Below, in pieces: positions 1 through 6,310 of a stretch of DNA of 18,489 nt (position 1 is the stretch's first letter; every line of letters begins with the position of its first letter). The DNA is taken from positions 1-18,489 of the forward strand of contig CASRZP010000015.1 in the NCBI GenBank assembly GCA_949440065.1, given 5' to 3'. The stretch comes from an uncultured Bacilli bacterium (GTDB lineage: Bacteria; Bacillota_I; Bacilli_A; RF39; UBA660). The position numbers and the translations under genes were made by a program. The notes below the pieces were generated by a model, which was not told the origin of the DNA, made no database searches, and was given only the letters and a program-made list of their open reading frames with translations.

Positions 1-184
1 TTAATTTATTAGTAATCACTCCATCTACCTTAATCGTTGGATCCATTGTTCCTGCCTTAATGGTGATAGCTGACTTTTCTATTGTAGGTGTAGTAAATAA
101 AGCATAAGATACAAGCATGAGAATAATTCCCGTTAAAAGAATAGTTATTCCCACGATTAAAAATGTTCCTTTCTTATTTTTCAT
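1..184 (-). CDS. Surface protein with TasA-like N-terminus, 5' part only (paralogue of the gene at 4642-6171)
   Basis: The reading frame opens at an ATG at 184 and stays open to the window edge (61 codons), so the C-terminus lies outside. Residues 1-5 are basic (MKNKK). Residues 7-30 form one hydrophobic segment, a signal anchor or signal peptide. An extracellular stretch with the motif IKAGTMDPTIKVDG follows. By eye about 44 of 61 residues match the N-terminus of the complete gene at 4642-6171, with no gaps, and residues 35-56 are identical. The 5' flank is also shared, including the G10 tract. The AAAGGAG upstream is a good ribosome site. By analogy the missing part may carry leucine-rich repeats, but this cannot be seen. 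It may be co-transcribed with the TIR operon, because no terminator is visible between them. Confidence 0.8.
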   Translation of the reverse strand, partial: MKNKKGTFLIVGITILLTGIILMLVSYALFTTPTIEKSAITIKAGTMDPTIKVDGVITNKL

Positions 185-307
185 TGCTTCTTACTCCTTT
201 CGTTATCACAACAAAAAGAACAAGGAACACTTCTCTTGCCCTTATCGTATATGGGGTTTACTTTAAAAGTTGCCCCCCCCCCTAGTTAATTTTTTGTTAA
301 TTTTCAT
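181..307 (-). CDS. Small leader ORF with G10 tract, copy 1 (out of frame as sequenced)
   Basis: An ATG at 307-305 with AGGTG six bases upstream starts a short frame, MKINKKLTRGGGNF, which stops at TAA 265-263. The arginine and glycine codons are the G10 run at 273-282. One G fewer (or two more) would make the frame continue through ...CSFCCDNERSKKQ to a TGA at 183-181. That TGA overlaps the start codon of the surface-protein gene (ATGA). With ten Gs the downstream frame is closed just before the tract by TAG and has no start of its own. Position and length match copy 2 exactly. I do not recognise the peptide. It could be a phase-variable leader, a decayed ORF, or a transcribed non-coding leader. 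Confidence 0.4.
273..282 (-). repeat. G10 homopolymer (C10 on + strand), copy 1
   Basis: There are ten consecutive C on the plus strand in a strongly AT-rich region. The tract lies within the small leader ORF and about 90 bases upstream of the surface-protein start. Runs of this length are typical slipped-strand mispairing sites. The length should be treated with caution, since homopolymers are also common sequencing errors. Confidence 0.9.
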
Positions 308-331
308 ATCGTTCACCTATTCTTCAATAAC

Positions 332-360
332 ACTTTATCACACTTTTTAACTTCTAGCAA
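332..360 (-). promoter_or_regulatory. Candidate promoter for the copy 1 leader and surface-protein gene
   Basis: On the minus strand TTGCTA (355-360) and TAAAGT (332-337) are separated by 17 bases, and TGA directly precedes the -10, giving an extended -10. Each hexamer matches consensus at only four of six positions. The expected start near 325 would leave a short leader before the ATG at 307. Copy 2 has no equivalent because yebC ends there. The alternative is simple read-through from the TIR gene. Confidence 0.35.
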
Positions 361-370
361 CTTTTTATTT

Positions 371-2728
371 TCATTTTTCTATACTTGACATTTTTTCTTT
401 TATTAATTGATAGTAACTACTGTTCTCTTCTTGATGTTTTTCTAATTCTTCTAAAATCACTAAATAATTTTCTTTGGCCTTGTCATACTCTTTTAATTCT
501 ATGTAAATATCTCCTAGACTTTCATAAGCATTTAACACATGTAAATGATATTTTTCATGTAACGCTTCAGCACATTTTATTCTTTTATTGGCTATTTCTA
601 AAGCTTTGTCGTAGTCTTTCAAATTTAAATATAATGTTGCTAATGTTTGCATTGCACTTATCGCATGTACTCCTACTTCCCCATCAATTAACACAAATAT
701 ATCATATGCTTTTAACGCTAACGATAGGGCTTCTTGATTTTCTTTTTTTGCCATTAAAATTCTAGCTTCCGCGATATATTGTGATCCTATATCAAAACTT
801 TTTTCCTCTACTACTTTTTCAAATATCTTGCGACTGACTTTTAAATATTCTTCTGCTTCACTAAACTTTTCTAATTTAATCAAGACAAGAGCAATACACT
901 TATTTAAATAACCTTCATCTCTAGAATTTGGTGCTAACTTGCTAGTAATAGCTAACGCCTTTTTAAAATAATCACACGCATCTATTTGCTTTCTTCGATA
1001 TAAGGAAATATCTCCTAATTCATAATAAATTTTAGAAGCATCTTCACTCATCATGTGATTTTCTTCTTCCAAAATGGTTAACAGTTTTCTTAATATTTCT
1101 TCTGCTTCATCATAATTTGCTACTTCATTCATCATCGTTACCATCGAAAAATAAAAATCTTTATCGATAAGCGATACATTAGAAAACTTATGATATATAC
1201 TTTTCGCTATTTCACCATAAATCAATTTATTTTCCTTATCCATATGCCAATTTTCAAATTGTTCTTTTAAATTTTTCATTAAAATGCGACATGTATTAAA
1301 ATTAGGTTGATACTTTTTTGAAATAACATCAGCAATTACTGGATGAAGGGAAACTTTATCTAAATATAAGTCATATAAAAGCCAGCTTTTTTTAATCAAT
1401 TCATCAACAAAAACACAATCATTTAATTCGCATAACGTAGCAAAAGTTTCTATATTAACTCCTGTATGAGGAAACATCCATAAATTACATAGGATATCAA
1501 TTTCTTCTTTGGTTAATTTTGATGTATCAAATAACAAACTAATATATCCATATATGGTATTCGCTTTTGAAAATCCATGATTTACTGTTCCATCTATACT
1601 AGATGCTCCATCTTTTTGTAAAGTAGATAACATATCCATAGGTTTAATACGTTTGCTACTCATTAGTTTAGCAATTAATTCAATGGTTAGTGTGTGTCCA
1701 CCGATAAGATTTAAAATTTTTAAAATATCTTCTTTTTCTTCTTCTTTAATTGCTCTTTTATAATAAAAAGCAAATAATGCCAATTGTTCTTCCTTGGTAT
1801 GAAATGGCTCTACTTTGATTACAGGATATCCTAAATACTCAAAATCATTTCTCGTAGTAAATAAAACTTGATATTCACCTTTTAAAAATTCTTCTAAATA
1901 TTCATCACTTTCTGTATCAAAATTATCAATAACAATTAAGGTGTTTTTATCTGTTAGTTCTTTTAATTTTTCTAACTTTCTAGTAAAGTATTCATCTTCT
2001 CCTTCTCCATCCATTGGTGAGAAATTAGAAATAAAAAGTTCTTTATTACTAATCACCATATCTTTTATATTAGAAGTATATTTCATTAATAAAATGGTTT
2101 TATACTCATTTTGATACATCTGAATATATTTTTTAGCTATTTCTGTTTTTCCAATTCCTCCCATTCCCATAAGAAAGACTCTTCCATATTGTGTTAGTTG
2201 TTCATGTATTTCATTGATTTCTTTTTCTCTACCAATGAAGTTGATATTAGAAAATATAGCACTACTTTTAATTTGCGTTTCTTTTCTTTCTTCTTTAGTT
2301 TCTTGTGTGTTTCCTAATAAATAAGATATTTTATCCGCAAGTTCATCAATTCTATCTTGCATTGGTGGAGTAAGGGCATCAATCCAGTGCATTCTTCCAA
2401 TATAGTATTTGGCATCATTACTAATTTCATCATTTGAAATATGAAATGGTAATATCGATATTTTATCGTTTTTCCTAAGTCGTTCAACAGCAATATTAAT
2501 TTCATTTAACACGTCTTCTGAGAAAGATGATTCTTTATTTAAAACAAGGACAAATACTCTACATTTTTCTATGGCACTAACAATACTTCTAGCATAAGCA
2601 TCTTCTGTATTCCTTGGGGCATACCAAACGCGAATCCCCATACTTTCTAATTTATTACAAATGGCCTCGGTTATTTCAAGACAAGTTCTTGTATGATGGG
2701 AAATAAAGACATCTACTTTTTGTTCCAT
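371..2728 (-). CDS. TIR-NB-ARC-TPR protein (bacterial STAND / NLR-like, putative immune sensor)
   Basis: Three parts are visible in 785 residues. Residues 5-120 are a bacterial TIR domain: VDVFISHH at its start, VWYAPRN in the middle, and E76 in VLNEI as the likely catalytic glutamate of NAD-consuming TIRs. Residues 160-470 are an NB-ARC ATPase: P-loop GMGGIGKT (188-195, K194), Walker B LIVIDNFD (264-271), a sensor-type LFTTRN (289-294), a GLPL-like GHTL at 344, and H462 in LHPVI as the MHD-type histidine. Residues from about 530 to 765 are helical TPR-type repeats (for example LGDIYIELKEYDKAKENY). The family logic is that the TPRs sense a ligand, NB-ARC oligomerises, and TIR processes NAD+ into a signal or depletes it. 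The gene starts 24 bases after the RyR membrane gene, with an AGGAG site, so the two form an operon. No terminator follows the TGA stop. The domain call is firm; the anti-phage role is inferred. Confidence 0.93.
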   Translation of the reverse strand: MEQKVDVFISHHTRTCLEITEAICNKLESMGIRVWYAPRNTEDAYARSIVSAIEKCRVFVLVLNKESSFSEDVLNEINIAVERLRKNDKISILPFHISNDEISNDAKYYIGRMHWIDALTPPMQDRIDELADKISYLLGNTQETKEERKETQIKSSAIFSNINFIGREKEINEIHEQLTQYGRVFLMGMGGIGKTEIAKKYIQMYQNEYKTILLMKYTSNIKDMVISNKELFISNFSPMDGEGEDEYFTRKLEKLKELTDKNTLIVIDNFDTESDEYLEEFLKGEYQVLFTTRNDFEYLGYPVIKVEPFHTKEEQLALFAFYYKRAIKEEEKEDILKILNLIGGHTLTIELIAKLMSSKRIKPMDMLSTLQKDGASSIDGTVNHGFSKANTIYGYISLLFDTSKLTKEEIDILCNLWMFPHTGVNIETFATLCELNDCVFVDELIKKSWLLYDLYLDKVSLHPVIADVISKKYQPNFNTCRILMKNLKEQFENWHMDKENKLIYGEIAKSIYHKFSNVSLIDKDFYFSMVTMMNEVANYDEAEEILRKLLTILEEENHMMSEDASKIYYELGDISLYRRKQIDACDYFKKALAITSKLAPNSRDEGYLNKCIALVLIKLEKFSEAEEYLKVSRKIFEKVVEEKSFDIGSQYIAEARILMAKKENQEALSLALKAYDIFVLIDGEVGVHAISAMQTLATLYLNLKDYDKALEIANKRIKCAEALHEKYHLHVLNAYESLGDIYIELKEYDKAKENYLVILEELEKHQEENSSYYQLIKEKMSSIEK

Positions 2729-2752
2729 TTTTACTCACTCCTCATATTCTTT

Positions 2753-4537
2753 TTATTTTTCCTCTTTTATCATATCAAAAAGGGCATCAATAATATCGTA
2801 ATCACTCTTCTTAAGATCTATTTTCCCTCCTGTTATTTTTTCTAATTGCTCACTTAAATGGTCTAACTCATCATAAGAGACTAACGCAGGATGCAATTTT
2901 GCTAAATGATAAACGTAGTGATGTACTATTTTTTCGTATTCTTCTACTTCTTTAATTGACGAAGCTCGATAACCATCAGCTCTCATATAAGCATTCCATC
3001 GATCATGTTCATTTTTTGCTAACACATCGCGAACCTCATCTTTAGATAATATTTCCTTAATCTCTTGTAAGGAGGCATTTTCTTTTTTTAAAATAGAGTA
3101 AATTTTATATTTAATATGAAGTGCTGTAGCACGGGATGAATTTTTATAGTATTCGATTTTATAATATTCCTTGTATTCTTTATCTAATGGATTATAAGCT
3201 AAATGAACTTTTTTAGCCAATTGTTCTATTTTTTCATTTAAAATATTTTTCTTACCATATAAATCTTCTATACTTCCAAAAGGATAAAATTCATAGTTAC
3301 ATCCACGTTCATTTTTTAAAAGTTCAATTTGCTTTTTCTTTTCTGGGCTTTTAATATTTAAGGTAATGATAGGCTTTTTATTTTCAATTAAGTAATATTG
3401 TCTTAAATCAAGAGCGATATTTAAATTTTTATTATCTTCTTTTAAGGATATGACAATATAATTAACCTTTTTTCCATATTCATCTAAAATTTGTTTTCCT
3501 TTTATGGTATTAATATTTGCTTCATGAAAATGAATTTGATAATTGGGCATTTTTAATTCTGGATATTTCCATTCAAAGGATTGTTTAATTTGTTCCATAT
3601 TTTCATCAACGATATTAATTTCTAATTGATAGTCTACCATTTGACCACAGTAAGTGATGGCTTTTAAAAATTCTATTCCAACACTTCCTGCACCGATAAT
3701 TAAAACGGAAATCATTTGGTTAGTAGCATTTTTATATAAAGGCATTTCATCTAATACTTGATAGACCATTTGAGAAATTTCATTGATCATAATGGTTTTG
3801 ATATTTCCTTTTTCAGTCGAATCAATCATGATTCTTGCCTCTTCTTGATTTGAAAATAAATAGATGGTAATATCTTTATTTTCTTCTTTTCTTTTAGAAA
3901 TTAATTCTAGTGTTTGACTTAGATTTTTATCTTGATTATTAGAAATTTCATATATTTTTATTTCACGGCGATAAGGTTTTAAGTTGATTTCGCTAGCCTC
4001 TTTTTTTAATATGATACCTTTTTTGTTCTTGATTCGTTCATAATATTCTATTCTTTCATCTATATCACACATAATAACAATATTATCTTTTTGTTTTAAG
4101 GCCTCCATTAATAAAATGGATTTTTCGTTCACTTCTGAGAAGATATAAACACTTTTCTTAGTACTTATTTTAGAACGGATTTCATCCATTTTATTTCCGA
4201 TAAAGGCAACAATGACTCCTGCTGTTAATATTGGGGCTAAAATAGAATACAAATATAGTACATACTTATATATTTCATATAATTCTTGTGGAACAACCTT
4301 TAAAATGTCAAAGTTTCCCGACATGGAAGGAATTTTAATAGCATAAAAGACAGTTTTAATTAGTGTGGTAATGATATCATTATTATAATATAAGGGAAAG
4401 GACAAAAAACCAGTAGCAATAACAATTCCGCCTAGGGCGATAGATAAAGCTTTTAATTGGGAATTTTTGTTTTTATATACCATTATCATGGCTACTAAAA
4501 AGATAACAATTGATAAACTTAAAAATACAACAAACAT
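2753..4537 (-). CDS. Membrane protein with tandem Rossmann (TrkA-N/RCK-like) domains and a C-terminal RyR domain
   Basis: The protein has 594 residues. Hydrophobic segments at about 2-21, 30-49 and 92-114 form an N-terminal membrane region, with a possible short re-entrant stretch at 55-70. Residues 128-260 look like a degenerate RCK/Rossmann unit without a GxGxxG. Residues 277-430 contain an intact nucleotide-binding fold: VLIIGAGSVG (278-287) and the beta-2 acidic residue D311 in NIVDEN, as in NAD(H)-binding domains. The C-terminus carries a RyR-like module: KNEHDRWNAYMRADGYR (508-524) and LHPALVSYDEL (548-558). TrkA-N/RyR fusions occur in prokaryotes; their ligands are poorly known. I infer a nucleotide-gated membrane effector or channel for the TIR protein encoded immediately downstream. 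It could instead be a transporter regulator. A 9-nt AAGGAG-ATG spacing supports the start. Confidence 0.8.
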   Translation of the reverse strand: MFVVFLSLSIVIFLVAMIMVYKNKNSQLKALSIALGGIVIATGFLSFPLYYNNDIITTLIKTVFYAIKIPSMSGNFDILKVVPQELYEIYKYVLYLYSILAPILTAGVIVAFIGNKMDEIRSKISTKKSVYIFSEVNEKSILLMEALKQKDNIVIMCDIDERIEYYERIKNKKGIILKKEASEINLKPYRREIKIYEISNNQDKNLSQTLELISKRKEENKDITIYLFSNQEEARIMIDSTEKGNIKTIMINEISQMVYQVLDEMPLYKNATNQMISVLIIGAGSVGIEFLKAITYCGQMVDYQLEINIVDENMEQIKQSFEWKYPELKMPNYQIHFHEANINTIKGKQILDEYGKKVNYIVISLKEDNKNLNIALDLRQYYLIENKKPIITLNIKSPEKKKQIELLKNERGCNYEFYPFGSIEDLYGKKNILNEKIEQLAKKVHLAYNPLDKEYKEYYKIEYYKNSSRATALHIKYKIYSILKKENASLQEIKEILSKDEVRDVLAKNEHDRWNAYMRADGYRASSIKEVEEYEKIVHHYVYHLAKLHPALVSYDELDHLSEQLEKITGGKIDLKKSDYDIIDALFDMIKEEK

Positions 4538-4562
4538 AAACTACTACTCCTTTTTCTCGTTT

Positions 4563-4591
4563 ATTATATCATACTTTATACTATATTTTAA
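4563..4591 (-). promoter_or_regulatory. Promoter of the RyR-TIR operon
   Basis: A perfect TATAAT at 4563-4568 is preceded by TGA, making an extended -10. TTAAAA at 4586-4591 lies 17 bases upstream as a four-of-six -35. Transcription would begin about 4556 and run through an AAGGAG site at 4547-4552 into the membrane gene. The terminator at 4621-4641 insulates it from the upstream surface-protein gene, so the operon appears to be separately expressed. Confidence 0.7.
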
Positions 4592-4620
4592 AATTTATTT
4601 TACTATTTTTACGCTAATAG

Positions 4621-4641
4621 AAAAAACTTACCGAGGTAAGT
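4621..4641 (-). terminator. Rho-independent terminator of the LRR surface-protein gene
   Basis: On the minus strand ACTTAC-CTCG-GTAAGT forms a 6-bp stem (7 bp with a tighter loop), followed directly by six T. It starts right after the TAG stop of the surface-protein gene. Confidence 0.85.
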
Positions 4642-6171
4642 CTATTCACTAGTAACTGTGATATCTCCGTTAGCATGAGGAATGGTACCAGTAACAAAGG
4701 TTGCTGCACTGCTACCATCAGTGATTCTTTTCCAATCAAAACTTCTCCCTGTTTTATTAACGATTGCAGTTAAATCTTTATTAGCATCATTTTTTTTTGA
4801 AAACGCGGAGGATTCTATTGTTGTTACACCCGTTCCTATTGTCACACTCGCTAATTCATTATAAGAAAATGCAGCACGCCCAATTGTTGTTACACTATCA
4901 GGTACTGTTAAATTTGCTAATTGATTGCTCCAAAATGCACGCTGTCCAATTGTGATTACATTATCAGGAATTACTATACTTGTTAACTGATTATTCTCAA
5001 ATGTACCTTCAGGAATGCTAGTTAACCCTTTTCCTATTGTTACACTAGTTAATTCATTATCAGAAAATACACGATTTCCAAGACTTGTTACACTGTCAGG
5101 AATTGTTACACTTGTTAATTGATTAGAAGAAAATGCACCACTTTCTATTGTTGTTACATTATCAGGAATTGTTACACTTGTTAATTGATTACCAGAAAAG
5201 GCATATGCTTCAATAGTTGTTACATTATCTGGTATTGTTACATTGGTTAATTCATTATAAGAAAATGCATTATATCCAATATCGGTAACAGTATCAGATA
5301 TTGTTACACTGGTTAATTGATTGTGATAAAATACAAAACCATCAATTATTGTCACACTATCAGGAATTACTACATCTGTTAATTGATTATTACTAAATGC
5401 AGCCCAACCAATAGTTTTTACGCTATTAGGTATTATTACACTAGTTAATTTATTTTCAGCAAAAGCGTGCGATTCTATATTGGTAACACTATCAGAAATA
5501 ATAACAGAATTCAAATTTCTATTTTCAAATGCCTTCTCTCCAATTGTCTTTACTTCTATGCCATTAATTACATCAGGTATTATTACATCCATTGAACAAG
5601 CACTAGAATATCCATACCCTGTAATAGTTGCTGTTGAAGAATTAAAGTAAAAACATAAAGACGGAATGATATGAGTATCTTCTGGCATAGTCAATGGATA
5701 ACTTTCTAATCCTCCTAAAGAACCTAAAGTAATTGTTTGTTCTGTACCCCATGTATTCTCTACATATATAGAATATGTTTGCTTACCGTTTGATGGCAAT
5801 ATAACTCCATTTTCTCCTGGAGGTGTATCTATTCCTGTTCCATCTAAATATCTTATATCAACATAATAATAACCAGATGACTCATAATATGGTAATTCTC
5901 CTATGTAGTAAAATAAAAATCTACCTGTAGCAGCATTCAAATTTTCTAATGTTACTGTGAAAACCTTTTCTGTTCCTGCAGGAATTGTTAATTGATTAGT
6001 TAATACACCATCTACTTTTATCGTCGGATCCATTGTTCCTGCCTTAATCGTTATTGCAGACTTTTCTATTGATGGTGCTGTAAATAATGCATGCGAGGTG
6101 TATAGTAAAATAATTCCTATCAGTAAACAAGTTACACTTAAAATAACAATAGTTCCTTTCTTATTTTTCAT
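4642..6171 (-). CDS. Membrane-anchored surface protein: TasA/camelysin-like N-terminus plus BspA-type leucine-rich repeats
   Basis: The protein has 509 residues. MKNKK plus a hydrophobic segment at 8-30 makes a signal anchor or signal peptide. The next 150 residues are extracellular beta-rich sequence beginning IKAGTMDPTIKVDG, similar in style to TasA/CalY proteins. Residues about 195-460 hold roughly a dozen 22-residue repeats of the pattern LTSVTIPDSVTTIGxxAFSxNQ, the BspA/LRR_5 type used in adhesion and host or partner binding. A distinct C-terminal cap (470-509, FDWKRITDG and TFVTGTI) follows. There is no LPXTG sorting motif, so attachment would be by the N-terminal anchor or non-covalent. 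AAAGGAG lies nine bases before the ATG. The gene sits downstream of yebC and a G10-containing leader ORF that overlaps its start. Its ligand is unknown. Confidence 0.88.
   Translation of the reverse strand: MKNKKGTIVILSVTCLLIGIILLYTSHALFTAPSIEKSAITIKAGTMDPTIKVDGVLTNQLTIPAGTEKVFTVTLENLNAATGRFLFYYIGELPYYESSGYYYVDIRYLDGTGIDTPPGENGVILPSNGKQTYSIYVENTWGTEQTITLGSLGGLESYPLTMPEDTHIIPSLCFYFNSSTATITGYGYSSACSMDVIIPDVINGIEVKTIGEKAFENRNLNSVIISDSVTNIESHAFAENKLTSVIIPNSVKTIGWAAFSNNQLTDVVIPDSVTIIDGFVFYHNQLTSVTISDTVTDIGYNAFSYNELTNVTIPDNVTTIEAYAFSGNQLTSVTIPDNVTTIESGAFSSNQLTSVTIPDSVTSLGNRVFSDNELTSVTIGKGLTSIPEGTFENNQLTSIVIPDNVITIGQRAFWSNQLANLTVPDSVTTIGRAAFSYNELASVTIGTGVTTIESSAFSKKNDANKDLTAIVNKTGRSFDWKRITDGSSAATFVTGTIPHANGDITVTSE
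4795..5514 (-). repeat. Tandem 66-bp coding repeats (22-residue leucine-rich units)
   Basis: Eleven consecutive 22-codon units can be aligned from residue 220 to about 459 of the surface protein, with conserved L-T-x-V, I-P-D, V-T-x-I and A-F positions. Neighbouring units differ mainly in the exposed positions after IG or IE. At DNA level the units remain similar enough (repeated acacttgttaattgatta-type stretches) for unequal recombination to add or remove units. Confidence 0.85.
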
Positions 6172-6294
6172 TGCTCCTTACTCCTTTCGTTATCACAACA
6201 AAAAGAACAAGAAACTATACTCTTGCCCTTATCATATATGGGGTTTACTTTAAAAGCTGCCCCCCCCCCTAGTTAATTTTTGGTTAATTTTCAT
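6168..6294 (-). CDS. Small leader ORF with G10 tract, copy 2 (out of frame as sequenced)
   Basis: An ATG at 6294-6292, 10 bases after AAGGA and 16 bases after the yebC stop, starts MKINQKLTRGGGSF. This frame ends at TAA 6252-6250. Without one G, the frame would run on through NPIYDKGKSIVSCSFCC and NERSKEQ to a TGA at 6170-6168, overlapping the ATG of the surface-protein gene. That long form is about 41 codons. The frame after the tract has no start codon of its own, and TAG precedes the tract in that frame. A Cys-rich CSFCCDNERSK motif is shared with copy 1. No known family is recognised. Translational coupling to the adhesin is the natural reading, but it could also be a non-coding leader. 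Confidence 0.45.
6260..6269 (-). repeat. G10 homopolymer (C10 on + strand), copy 2
   Basis: Ten consecutive C on the plus strand at exactly the position of the copy 1 tract. It lies in codons 9-12 of the leader ORF. Lengths 9 or 12 would open the long leader frame; lengths 10 and 11 stop within a few codons. Confidence 0.9.
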
Positions 6295-6310
6295 ACTTAC
6301 TCATTCCTTT

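Larger units (their letters stand above)
1..307 (-). repeat. Duplicated leader-plus-anchor segment, copy 1 (partner of 5988-6294)
   Basis: This is the direct-repeat partner described at 5988-6294, with the same orientation and no indels over 307 bases. Similarity may continue beyond the window edge. On the upstream side it stops just before the leader ATG, where one copy borders the TIR gene and the other borders yebC. Confidence 0.85.
5988..6294 (-). repeat. Duplicated leader-plus-anchor segment, copy 2 (partner of 1-307)
   Basis: Positions 5988-6294 align with 1-307 at a constant offset of 5987 with no gap. The alignment covers the small leader ORF, the G10 tract, the ribosome-binding region and the first 61 codons of the surface-protein gene. 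The untranslated part is more alike than the membrane-anchor codons. The two copies are in direct orientation and bracket the RyR-TIR operon. Confidence 0.85.

Noticed and set aside
308..370. Terminator after the TIR gene
   Set aside because: No stem followed by a T run is found on the minus strand in this gap. Read-through into the second adhesin, or a weak promoter there, is more likely.
371..373. Mycoplasma-type genetic code (TGA as Trp) because of the high AT content
   Set aside because: TGA ends the TIR gene and the second TadE-like gene at sensible positions, and tryptophan is encoded by TGG, so the standard bacterial code fits.
385..765. Plus-strand ORF of 126 codons opposite the TIR gene
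   Set aside because: It lies wholly antisense to the well-supported TPR region, its predicted product is a low-complexity mirror of helical repeats, and it has no clear promoter or ribosome site.
4795..5514. CRISPR-like array from regularly spaced repeats
   Set aside because: The 66-base periodicity is continuous coding sequence of 22-residue leucine-rich repeats, with no separate spacers.
6200..6280. Possible preQ1, c-di-GMP or other known riboswitch at the G-rich leader with ACCCC
   Set aside because: The G run and CCCC could pair, but none of the conserved cores of these riboswitch classes is present, and the open reading frame explanation accounts for the length conservation better.
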